This document shows positions 35,517 to 48,100 of a stretch of 64,000 nucleotides of DNA, in pieces (positions within the stretch are counted from its first letter, which is position 1; each line of letters opens with the position of its first letter). The stretch covers positions 16,670,304-16,734,303 of the forward strand of contig OZ234496.1 of assembly GCA_965153455.1 (NCBI GenBank). The letters run 5' to 3'. The translations under genes and the position numbers were made by a program. The notes under the pieces were generated by a model that was given only the letters and a program-made list of their open reading frames with translations, searched no databases and was not told where the DNA came from. This DNA comes from Sphagnum compactum. Lineage: Eukaryota > Bryophyta > Sphagnopsida > Sphagnales.

Positions 35517-38416
35517 TCTTGGTAAACTAAAATTAGAGGGCTTAAACAAACTGCAAAATGCAGATGCTCCAAATCTTTAGGTCCTTTACAAGAGCTGATG
35601 CTCGTCATGCGCATAGCAAGGGCAGTACAAGGGACCTACAAGTTGGTTCTTGATTTTTTTAATAACAGGTTAAATTGATAACTGTCTCCTACTGAATTTT
35701 CAAATCTAGAGACCTACTTGGATGACCCAATTATCATCCAGGTAGGCTATCATCTTGAAAGACTAATACAAATTTTTTTTAAAAACAGAATAAAAAAAGA
35801 TTTTTATTTTTATTTTTAAAAACCTTACAACCACTGTATAACCAGCAGATTAACCAGTGATTTGATAACCTACCTTTATGCATAACCAATGGTTATTACC
35901 CAAATTTTTCTGATAACCTACTTGGCACCCAATTTTTTGATATTGATACTGATAACCTGTGCAGTCCAAAAAAGTTCAAAAAAAATCCTACCCATCAGTT
36001 ATTAAAAAAAACCAACAACCGGCCACAATTTATGATGATTTTCAACATGTCAAACTTCATATTTTCACAAAATTTCATTTCACTATTTTGAGGATTATTT
36101 AATGACGAAACTGACCTTAGGGTAAGAAGGTATCTGCAAAGAGAAAAACGATTTGTCTATGAAATTTGGAGTTTTGGTTTAAAAAATGGTGTGTGTTGTT
36201 GTCAAAACGTGAAGCAAGTACAGGAAAATTCAGTCTTTGGGTGTGATTTTTTCACTAAAATGGCTACATGTGAGTAATCAGGCCACCAATGATTTATAAA
36301 ATATTACATGCACTGCTATTTTGCAGAAACAATTGTCCTAATGTTAGTCAAATAAAAAATTTCTTTAAAATCTTCACCTCCAAAAACTGAAAACATGAAG
36401 TAATGGCACTACTAAAATGGCCCCTGTCTAATACTATAAGCAATATCCTTAGCAACAAAAATGCTCATGATAAAGCACTGGGAGAGAATTTGAATGTATG
36501 TGGAGGGAACCTTATATCTATGAATTTCCTTCCTAGAAATTGAGAGGGATATTATGCTTACTCCTCAAGAGCGGGAAAGAAATAGGTGTAAGAACCCTTC
36601 CACTATTGAGGAGTAGGCATAAGAACCCTCCCATTCATTATGCCTGGTGATCTACATAGGTTATGATAATTTTTGCCTAGTGCTTTACAAGAGGTAAAGC
36701 CCTACACATAATACTTATCTATGTTAGGTTTTGATGGAGTTTCAAATTGCAGCAGCTCTTAGCATCAGCAGAAATTCATGGCTTGGGTACTCGTAGATCT
36801 GTGTCTGGTCACAGGCTTAGACGTTAAGCTACTTGTTGCAAAGTCAATACAATCATGTCATGTCATGGAACATTAACTACCTACCCATCATGGCAGTTTC
36901 AAAACTTTGAAACTTTGGTCCCCAATCCCTTCATCACTCACCAGGGAGCCTTCCTCCTTCCCCTACCCATTTACAACTTATAGGGTTATATATACCTATG
37001 TATCATCAACCTTGCACATCATTCTTTTTTGGTTGATGGGCTATGACCTTCCAAAAAAAAACCTCCAGCAACTATTGCACATCATTGTATTTAAATTCGT
37101 GGGATAGGGCCTTGAAAACAGTCCCTCACTCTTATAAAAATTGCATTGCATCAATACCCAAGTCTCCTAAACTGTTGTTGTAGATCTCTGAGACAAATGA
37201 ACTCCGACATCATCAGCTATTGAAAAATGTGCGAAGCTGCGGACATGAATACACGAAGTCTTGACCTTGAGGTTTTAAGTTGCAACATGAGAATGGAGTT
37301 TAATTTGGGGATCCGCTAAGAAAGAGCTCGGAGTGCAAAGCTGACTAGATGTAAGTAAGCTCTAGAGCCCAAAGATTTGTTGTTGTTGTTGGTGGTGGTG
37401 ATGGTGGTGGTGGTGGTGGTGGTGGTTTGCATACTTCTAAACCGAAAAAATAGCTTGCCTTGGAAGTACATAGTATCACCTCTAAGCACCATCTTCATCT
37501 ACAATTGTAGGGGACTAGCATTGATGGCAAAACAATTAGGTCATTTTTAATTTGACTACAAATTGATACAATGTAATTTGCAAATTGGTAGAAGGAGATC
37601 AGGGGAATAATTAGCATTCATGGGGAAAAAAAACTGCAAGCTTGCATGAGAAGCACTCGGACATTTTCCAGAAGATTGCCAAACTCTGGCAAAGGGAGAC
37701 AAAAGTCTAGGGTTTTCTTTTTCATGGAGTCGGAAATCAAATCACAGATTTCCATCTCTTCTGTTTGCAGCTGAATTTAATTCTGATACAGTTAGGGAAA
37801 CAGCATTGTCCTTGTGCTGTAGATTCAAAGAATTCTTTCATGCTATAGTCTGTTTGAATTGCATGGTGGTTTCGCTGAAGCTCATGATATCCATTCTGAA
37901 ATGTGTGTTTGCAGCAGCATTGGTTTAGGGTTGGCTGACAAATGTTGATCCAGTGTACTTGTAACAAGCGTAATCCTCATACAAAGGTGTTGGCTTCAGC
38001 TTCTCCTGATACACATTGGCCCATCTGAAATGCTTCAAGGGCAGAAGATTGCTTGTGAATGTTTGGAGGAATCCTATTTCAAGTGCAATCCTACAGTTTT
38101 GTCCTTCGTCAGATACACATTAGATGCTCAGTTTGCAATCCTATAGGATTCTTTGTGTTTATGCCATGTTCTTGTTTAGTTTGTGTCAAAGTCATAGATG
38201 TCATCAACTATGTCCTTCATGTCCAACAAGTCCCTTACCAAATTATGAAGATCTGAAATCATTGGCTTTCTTTCACTTCTTGCAACAAAGTTATGTATGG
38301 TTGTGTCATTACATTGTACATACAATTGAAAGTTGGAATTGTTTTCCAAACTGCAGGCAGGAATGATGATGGGTTTTGAATCTTCTTGTAAATCCAGAAG
38401 CAGAGACTAAAGATCC
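35517..38416. other. spacer, no gene recognised
   Basis: AT-rich with A runs at 35770-35820 and short frames only. A GTT/GGT microsatellite lies at 37378-37427. Upstream exons or the promoter of the coiled-coil gene may lie in the last 700 bp but could not be identified. Confidence 0.4.
37378..37427. repeat. (GTT)n(GGT)n trinucleotide microsatellite
   Basis: About four GTT units run into some eleven GGT units with a single GAT interruption. Likely length-variable between individuals. Confidence 0.9.
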
Positions 38417-41400
38417 ATGACACGTACAACACATAGACAACTGCAGACTGTAGCGAGCCAAGCACAACCAGTGGCTAACCATGGGCATAAACGTAAGGGG
38501 AAGCCTGTGGAGACCTGGATGATGGAGCTTGAGAAAGCCCAGGATGAAGAAAATTGCACACAAAATTTGGATTTGAGTGCCATTGAGCAAATTGCAAATG
38601 GAGTTGAACAAATGGTGTTTTCATGGGGTCTGGACAAGCGTGAGAGAGGCCAAGAATATGTCAACATGTCAAAGTCACTGTGCATGGAGAACTCACAAAT
38701 GCTCTTTCCTTGGGAGTCCCTGAAGAGAGAGACTACAGGAGATGGCTTCATTGATGCTACTGATCTGGGATGTGGAGCTTGGTTGCCATTTATGGACCAG
38801 TCACCAAAAGGCATCCACCAAGCCCCTTCCCCATTTGGCAAGCAGCCATCTCCCTCTACAGCTCCATCCTCCACGGTTGTGGAGCAATCCGAAGAAAATG
38901 GAGAAGTAGACGGCATGAGTGTGGGCAGACTCCCCAGCACATATGTCAAAGAGCATTGTGACGCTTGCTCAGCAAGGCTTCATGCAGAGGATGTAAAACC
39001 CTTGACAGGGGCGGGCCCATGTTCTGCTTGTCAGTGTAAACACAACAGCAGATTCAACCCTAGTCATAAACAGGGAATGTGCAAATTGAATGATTGGCTG
39101 CTGAATAGTAGTCAGGAGGGAGGAGAGAAGTTCATACGGAAGAACAGAGCAAGGAAGCAAAAGGGTATGGAGAGTAGAGAAGAGAACAGTGGGAGTCTAG
39201 GTGTGTCAACAAATGGGTCAACATTCACTGATGATCAGCATGTGGAGCCAGTTTTGAGGACTTCAGAGAAGTCTCTCAGAGGTCAAATGTGCATGCAGAA
39301 AGAGCAACTTACCCCTGTGCCCTGTCACAGAAGAGCATCTTCCGTAAGGGATGACTCCACTCTGCATTGCACAGAAGATCAATTTCCCCTCTTCCCTTTG
39401 AGGGATCCATCTTTAGATCAATCCTCACAAATGGATCAGTCGCCCTTCAAGTTTCACTCTCCAGCTACAAGTGTGCCACCTGAGTCAGGCCAACATCATG
39501 ATGACTTCTCACAGGGCAGCAAGGTTATTAGCAGAGCTGAACTGTATGAAGAATCTCCATGCTCTAATGGTGGAGCAGGAGCTTCATCAAACAGCTGTTT
39601 GTCATACCTACACTCTAGCCCCAGGCATAAAACGGGCACTGAAACTCTTGAAGTGGGTGGGTCTCTGAAACTCATCCTTCCATTTTTCTTGATGATCAAA
39701 GGCTGCATTTTGGGAGTGGAGAGGATGTGAGGGCGATAATAAAGTATTTGTGAGGTCCCAATGTGTGTAACAGTCATCTCCGCTGGCTTTGCAGGAGGGC
39801 ATGTTGTAAAAGTTGCAGCATTGCATACTGGTAATGATGTGCTGGAAACCAAATTTGAAAATCTAGTGAAATCTGCTGGTGTTCAGGTACCTCTGATCAC
39901 ACCTGTTGCTCCTTAATATGAATGCATGAGGGGTGTATGGATATTTATTTGCAAACAAACCAGTGTCCCTGGCAAAGTGTTCTCATACAATTTTAGTACC
40001 TAGAGCTGGGATTCTTGATGATTTGCACCTCAAGACATTAACAGGATGCCAAGTGGCTGTGTAGGACAATCCATTCCAAGAAAACAAATTGTGGCAGTCT
40101 GGGATTAGTTCAAAGCTGCAGGTCCTGTTGTAAGGAAGTGGTCTAGTTTTGAGTTTGCAACTTGTGAAGGAAAACCATCAACTGTTAAGGTGCTGGAAGC
40201 TCAATTGGGCCAGCAACTGTAGACACCTGCCATGAGCAAATTAAATACAAAAGAAGTACTAATTTGCACCCACTTTCTATCCACTTGCATTGGTTCCAGG
40301 AGGGGCATCTGAACACAGGAACCCCACAGCCAAGTTTGGAGGTTGAAGAGCTGCAAATTGCTCTCCTTGAATGCGCAATGGAATATGAACTCAAGGTATT
40401 TGACCTCAATGTGTCTCTTGATGTGCCTTAGAATGGTGAGAAAGGCACAAGTTGCAAGTTTATTGGTACTGCCTAACTTTTCTCTGTATGTATCTTCAGT
40501 GCCATATTTTTATGACAAGCATAACAGGACTTACAACATGTTGCAATCTGAAGGGTGCACAACTTTGAATGTAGACAATAGAAACAAAGATGAAGATGCA
40601 GGAGATGAAGTCACAAAGCCGTCAGAGTTTGGTGTCTTCTTCCAAGTCTGAACAGGATTGCCCAGAGAGAGTCATGGAGGTGAGCTACTGCAGGCAAAAT
40701 CATTTGTGTTTGGATTTACTTACCATATACTTTTGCTTGCAAAATCTTCTTGCAATTATCTTCAAAAGGGCATCTAAAACTTTGCATATCTTATACCCTT
40801 GATATTCATTAGAAGAAATGAGAATTCTGCTGATCACTGCCTGTGTATGGATGTTATGGGCTTAGGCGTCAAGTAATCAACGAAAGTTGGAGTATCAGCG
40901 GTTGCAGCAAATGAAGAAGCATGTGGCAAAGCTGCAACATGAGAAGGGCTCACTTGCTATGGAGCTCCATGCTTTGAAGAAGAAAGAGAGGTAGATAACC
41001 ACTCCAAACATAGTTTCTTCAAAACTTGAAGCAGCAGTTTGTCAGGGTGTTAATCTACAGTGGGAAAGAATGCAACTTTCTTCTTCAAAACATCTCAACA
41101 TTTTTCTTACAGATACCCAATTGGATATCCAAATACCTCAGCTCTGGTACATACATAAAACAATCCAGGTGAGGTCAAAATTTGGACCTGGTTTTTTTCT
41201 CTTGACCTGGCCCCAGCACCTTTGTCAGTATAATGTAACAGAAGATTTATCAAGTCGGCACATTTGTAACAGTACCCACCTGTCTAGATTACCAGATCAA
41301 ACATTACTGCTTGCACACAGATGTGCATAATTTATGCACATCTTCTCTCACAAGATGTGAACCAACAAGTGGGTATGGCTGAAACTAAGAATATACTTTA

Positions 41401-44400
41401 AAGGGCTGGTTGGCAGGCAATTTGAGAGGCAGAGACGAAGCTTAGATGATGCACTGCACCGAGTCAATCGGCTCCAGAGGTGTGCTCATATTGCTTCACC
41501 TAAAGGATTCAATCTAAAGGATCATCATGGAATAGCAAATATTGTTTCTTCTCTAGCATGCTGCCATGCTCTCCAGAAATATTTTTCTCTTGTTGAGCCT
41601 AGTCTGTGCACAGTCCCATTTTTGTGAATTTAAGAGGGAAGGGCTAGGCACAGAGGGATAGGTTACTTCAAGATATGATTTTCCTTGGAACCCACTGTCT
41701 GATTCACTGTCCAGATAGAAGTATATTGTTTTTTACTCCTGCTATTATTAGGGTTGAGGTTTCATGGCCAAATCTGGAACAGAGAGGTGGTGAAGAAGGA
41801 GCAGGAACTGGTAGAATGGCAACTAAAGGAGAAGGAGACCAAAGCTCAACTTCAGGATGTGGAAGAGAATTTGAAAAGAGCACACTTTGTGCAGGCCTCA
41901 CAACAACTGGAGCCCAAAAAGCTTCTGACATTATTGCCAGCTCTTCGTGAGTGGTTGCGTTCACTGAAAAAGGTTCGTTGGCTTCCAACACTTTCTGAGG
42001 CATTTCAAGAGAAATGTGAAGCTCCAGATTCAATAATGAATTTGCATAGGAAACATAAGGCTTCCAACACACCCCATGTCAATCCTTTCCTCATGCATTG
42101 GAGTTGACCTGCAAGGACAATTCCTACACCAACTGCAACATGTGACTTCTGATTCCTAAATCCAGTTTTGACTTTCCCTTCTGGATGATCAACATGAGTC
42201 TAAGTAAACTATTAGTTTTGGTATAGCGTCTTCAGATGTGGTAGTACAGATGACCCAGGACATGTGCCTGGAAGCTCATCACCAGAGTGGAAAGATGACA
42301 CTGACAGCTAAATTGAGCCTTGTGTTTGAATGAGAGGTATTTGTTGGGTGCTTGGGTCTCATAGAAAAACTGAAGTCTTGCCAGCTTGCAGGGGAAGAGA
42401 GGTGTCCTGGTCTGTGAGCTGTCACTATACGTGAATGAATTCCCGTAAGGTAACAACACAAGACTGCAATCTACATGAGTCAAACATGCTAATTGAGTGA
42501 GCCTCTCAGCTGGTTCCAGTGAGTAGAAGATGAAAAAGATACCATGTTTCCTGACAAGTGTGAGAGTGTTTTGTCACACATGAAGGGCCATTTTCCTTTT
42601 TCCAGACATGGACATTCTCCAATAGTGGTTACTCATGTATTTCTCCAAAAAATCGGAAACCCGCTGCATCCAATCCTTTGAATCAAACTGGTAACCAGCT
42701 TTGCTGGGTCAATTATTAGAGGTGAGCATGCACTTGGGAGCTATTTAATCCCACAGCCGCTTGCATGGTGGTGATGGGTTACCATCTAGGCTATCGGCTT
42801 GATGCTTTTTGAAATGAGTAATGTGTTGACAGGGCAAACTCTTTGTTTACCAACTTGGAGACTTGACTGAGTGGTTCTTCATGCTTTAAGACACCCCATA
42901 GGTCTACTGCATCCTTTCGATACTGGTCACCTTGTAAAATACCATAACAGTCACAGCAGACCTTTATGAGAATCCCCAAGTCTGTACTCTTACTTGGACA
43001 CATGCCTATTTGGCAATCTCCTGAAGAAGGGCCATTCAGTCTATCATCCCCAAATACTGAATCTGAAGCCTGTTCTCTGGGCAGGGCAAGGCATGAGTTT
43101 GGGAGCTTAAACTGTCATTGACATGGCCCATGAAACGCCTTGTTGTCACAGATGAAGCTGCCTCTTGGTAATATCAAAGGTCCCAATGCAGAACAGAGAG
43201 AGTCATTGTGGATAGCTAGAGTGAGTGCTAGGTGTCAAAGATTTGAACATAACAGTTGTTCATGCATCAGGCTGGATGCTGCATGGACAAGCTTAGCACT
43301 ATTTTAACTGCAACATAGCAACTTGATTATGAATGTCTCAGAAATTGAGATGTCATAGTAAGAATTCAGCTTCACAGTTCATCCCTGTGATGGCACACTG
43401 CTATGCAGGTGTGTTTGTTTACATGATTCTGGCATCATTTTACAACAGGAATAAGGTTTGGTGACCAACAAGTACAGAAACTGAGAGTTTGGAATGCAGA
43501 AAGTGAATCTGGTGACTTCTCATGAGGTGGAATTTATGTCAAGAACAGTTGTAATGTCAAGGTGTGGGCATTTGTATCCAAAGCTTGAAGCTTGCCTCCA
43601 ATCCTGTTTCCATGTCAAGGTCTGCTGTTCATCAAGTGGATAACACAGTGCCTGTGTGTGTTCACAATCAATGCATAACAACAATTTGGTAGTGGGGGGT
43701 GGTAACTGGTAATGAATGGGTACGGATTTCTAATGTTGAACTGCCAGCTTCATTTGAGGTGCTGATTCTATTGCAGGTAGGTACAGCAAAACCTACAGAC
43801 CGTCGCCAATTTCAGGTACCTACCCAAACAATGACACATTTTCCACAGGATTTGGACTGAGATGGGGATGAGATTTCTTGGTTCCTTAAAATGGTTGCAT
43901 GCAGTTGTTGAGGAATGGGATGTGTACTTTTGAAGAGGAATGCTTGATTGATATCTTTAGAATTGACGGTTGGTACAAGATTGATGCTGCTTGTGGGAAG
44001 CAGGAAAAGGATGAGCCAGAGCCCTGCCTTACACAAGTCATGGATGGCTATATTTTGCCGCCTCCTGCTGTTCAAACCAAGGATAAACTCAATCTGCCGG
44101 TATGCCCATTCCAATTATATGTGTTTGCAAACCCTGATTTTTAATCTTTAGCCTCTGATAAACATTGGAAGATAGCTTTCATAGAGTTGAACGATGGATG
44201 ATTAGGTGAGTGGGTGAATCTTGGTAATCAAACACCAGGGACTCTGCAAATGATTTCACACAGTTGAGCAAAATAAATTCACATTTTTCAGCATCTAGTA
44301 TTTTGGGTTTTTCATTGCAGGCCCATCTGGGGCCACTGGGGGCGCTAAGCGAACAACTAGAGCAGCAATCAGATATGAAGCTGAGTCTTCCACAAATGGA

Positions 44401-44473
44401 CGTGATTATCTGCTGTCTGACCAAAGAGATTCAGGCATTGCAGAAAGAACTGACTAAGCTGGCTAAAGTCTAG
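38417..44473 (+). CDS. multi-exon coiled-coil protein of unknown function
   Basis: Exons chained by eye: 38417-39656, 39795-39886, 40300-40395, 40602-40679, 40866-40990, 41417-41479, 41759-41946, a doubtful one at 42236-42321, then 43777-43815, 43905-44099 and 44321-44473 (TAG). Phases agree at every joint (1,0,0,0,2,2,1,0,0,0), giving about 784 residues. The large first exon is polar and Ser/Gln-rich, with a cysteine cluster near residues 180-220 (CDAC, then CSACQC) that could bind a metal. The middle exons are heptad-like and charged (QRLQQMKKHVAKLQHEK, RQFERQRRSLDDAL, KEQELVEWQLKEKETKAQL), so a long coiled coil is expected; the last exon ends in another (EIQALQKELTKLAKV). I recognise no family. 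A structural or cytoskeletal role is only a guess. Earlier 5' exons are possible. Its 3' end faces the ABCA gene. Confidence 0.65.
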
Positions 44474-45145
44474 GCATCTGCCTCAGCTCTCTGCTAATGT
44501 CAACACTATTTCATTGATATGGTCCATTCATATCCGCCAGTAATGGCATTCACCAAGCCCAAATGCTAAACTGCAATTGGATTTCACAAGAAAGAAAACT
44601 GTAAGTGATGTCATCTTCCATGGATTGCTCAAGTCTATTATATATTTCATTGTTTTTGCACAAGGTTGCTACATAGTTTAGCCTGGTTTATGCTTCTAAG
44701 CACAATATCATCAATCAATCAATTGCGTGTTGAGCCAAGGTTTTTAGCAAATAGAAATTTTGGAAAAACCACTGTAGTTGTCATACAGAAAAGAACTCTG
44801 CAGATAGAATTTGTTCACCACTAGCTGTGACTCACAGATAGCAAAACTAAACCCTAAGCCTGCTCTATTACATGAGAGTACAAATGTGGCCTTGAAGCTT
44901 TTGTATTTAATTTTACACCAATAATCTAACTCTCTGGAAGACAAACTGCTCAAATCTATGCTCACAAACTGCTAGTACTCCTACACATGCTCAAAAATAC
45001 TCATGTCATCACAACCATCACACCACAACCCTGCATCCACCACAGGTATATTGAAATAGCTATTTGCAACTTTCCTGCATATGAATCTTGCAACAAGACT
45101 CAATGGATCAAGCCCCAGTGTGCATCTGAATGAGGAAGTTCCTGA
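44474..45145. other. convergent intergenic region (two 3' ends)
   Basis: This holds the 3' flanks of the coiled-coil gene (+) and the ABCA gene (-). No coding frame with support is present. Confidence 0.5.
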
Positions 45146-48100
45146 CTAAAAGGAGTTCCCTTCCAAAGGTGCCACTGCAGGGGTTGGTTCTGAATGCCCT
45201 GATATGCGCATTGCCCCAAACTCATCTTGTTGCCAATAGATTTCCACCATCAAGCCATTAGGCACATCTGTTGAGACACTGTTAGGCACTCTGATGTACC
45301 GTGTCCCAACAGGCACCTGCCAGTTATCACACTTGTTAGAGCTCTCACCAAATCTACCTTCTTGTGAATTTAATGCACAATAAGTGTACGTGAAGTTTCA
45401 CAACATGCTTCAGAATACTGCTATATGAAGACTTATGAATTTTCTCTGGCAATGTCACAAATACTTCTGAAAGTGGATGAAAGATGGATAGATTAAGGTT
45501 GAACATATATCAGAACAGGTGGGGGGGCTTACATTCATGGTCTGGCCATGAATTGTTAGGGTCTCAACCCGCCCTTCAGCAGCAGCATTCTCAAGATCTG
45601 CTTGCTTTGTAATTGTCAGAAAGACTTCCTCTAATGTGGTTAGCCCCATTTGCAAATCTGTGACTCCAAGTTGAGTCTTACAGTGTTCCAATAGCCTGAA
45701 AAAGTCCTGGAGCAAAAGAATTCATAGTGAGAAAATGCTCATAACCTAACAAGATAATCAACCTCAGATTGCAACAAAATTGCATTACTGCAGAGCTTGT
45801 GATCAAGAGCTGAAACATCCCCAGTTTGAATCAAGTTGAAACAATGAGATATCTAGAGAATGGAGAGGAAAGCATAGGGACCGGTAATTGGCTCTCCCTC
45901 TCGCGAGGAATCACAAAGGTGGTGTATGCCCGACTTTCCTCCTTTGGCTCTACATCAAGTTGCTGTACACACGTCATCAAAGAAAACACAAACCTTGAAG
46001 TCAGGAGTGCAAACACACACATGGAGATGCTGTAATACCATCCATCCTGATTGATACCAGACCTACATGATTCCAGTAGTAGTAAACCTGTTTGAAAAAC
46101 TGTTTCACTTGTGTCCTCCGCTGCTCTTCCCCAGCCAGATGTCCAGGGTCTTGGGTGCTGTGCTCTGTCCTGACACTCACATTCACAACATACCCAGCTC
46201 CAAAACGGGTCTTGAGCCGAATTGGTGTTCCAATACATCGAATTCTTCCACGAGCCATGATTGCGATGCGGTCACCCAAAATGTCAGCCTCCTCCATTGA
46301 GTGAGTTGTTAGAACTATTGCACGCCCTCTTTTAGCTGCCTCAATCATGTCCCACACATGTCTTCGTGTAATTGGATCCATGCCTGTTGTCTGTATGCAA
46401 TTTGAAAAAGATTGACAAATAGTGTTAACATGATAACACAAATGAAATTATGCTGGTTCGGTACTCTTGAAAAAGTGAGTGAGGAATGCTTATGTGAAGT
46501 GCTATGAATTTTGAAAGCAACAGATGCAACACATTCCTTGGTAAATCTAGTTCTCAATGTATTTTTAACCAGGTGGATCACCAATGGACCACTGATAGTG
46601 TACTCAACTTCAGCAGCAGGATGACAGGGATTGACGCCATGACACTCTCTAGATGTGGTCATCTCAAACAAAGAACCTACCGGTTCATCAAGGAAAAGAA
46701 TTTTGGGGTCACCAATAAGAGCAATTGCCACACTCAAACGCCGCTTCATTCCTCCACTGTAGCTTGCAGCTCTCACATTTGCAGCCTCCACCAGCTTCAC
46801 TTGAGACAAAAGCTCCTCAGTACTCTGCTCAGCAGGGAACACCAGAGATGCATGCAAGCAAGGTCACACACAAAATGGCTATCAAAATCCCTCAACTCTC
46901 ATATGACTTCATGAGAGATGTAGTTGCACATATTGGTTTTTACATTGTATTCATAGTTCAATATTCCATGCTTCCAAGACAGATCCCCACTTGCAACAGG
47001 AAAATGCAGATCTTTTTGCATTTGAGATCTGCAGTGAGAGAAAGCTGAGTAGATTTCAAAGAGGACCAAAGTTTCCAGATTTATACAAGGCTAAGTTTTG
47101 CAGTTGAATGTTACCCACATGAATAAGATCTACCCCTGACAAGCCTTTAAGGCTTCCAAAAACATGCAGATGCTCACGTGCAGACAGTGACTCCCAGAGC
47201 ACATTAAACTGCACAACCACACAGACTTATTAGAGAAGACAGAAACACTGTGAGATTATCTTCAGGGATACGAGTGTATTTCCAGAAATGCACTAGAGTA
47301 ATCAGGATAAACCAGAAGGTATTACAAAGCAGCAAACAACCAACCACATTCTGGGAATGACCGGCAAAAGAGATTGATGGCAAACCATTCATGCTTGTAT
47401 CTGTTCCTGGCCCTCATCTTCCAAATCTAGTTTCATTCCTATTTCACTCTGTTTGTGACAATGTAGACAGAGACCTGCATATTGCCATCTATGAACATTC
47501 AACTACAGATAGATGGAAGTCATGAAGTACCTGAGGGCAAACACCCAATTTTTTGCGGATCTTAGCAATGCCTGCAGTACTTCTTATGGACTCTCCATAC
47601 ACCAATCCTGCCACATACTCAAAACATGTCTCATGACATTTGCTACAGAAAACAAGAAATGGCGGAAGCTCTCTATTAAAATTATAGGTGGCATGGCATG
47701 GTAAAATCCAAAAACTCTGAAAACAAGAACTTGTACGAGGTGCAAAAGGTATTTTATAGCATGGAGTTTCTAAAATCATGAGGAGATTGTGGAGAAGGAG
47801 TTTTGAAAGCTGGTCAGAGTGTACAGAAAAAGCGTGAAGTGATATACCATCACCAGCAGTGGTAGGGATTATGCCGGTGAGACAATTGATGGTTGTTGTC
47901 TTTCCTGCACCATTGGGTCCAAGCAAGCAGAAAAGTTTGTCCTTCTCAATGTTGAACCATAACCCCTGTGATGCACATTGCAGCAATGTATTTTAATACA
48001 TGTAGTCATCCACACACTATGGACAGGAGTAGTCATGGATACCATGTTCACAAGATGCTAACACCTTTTATTTGACATGGCACCAAAACACAAAAAGCCA

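Noticed and set aside
38407-38949. 180-codon minus-strand frame opposite the coiled-coil gene
   Set aside because: The plus strand has the longer frame and phase-compatible downstream exons; the minus product has no motif.
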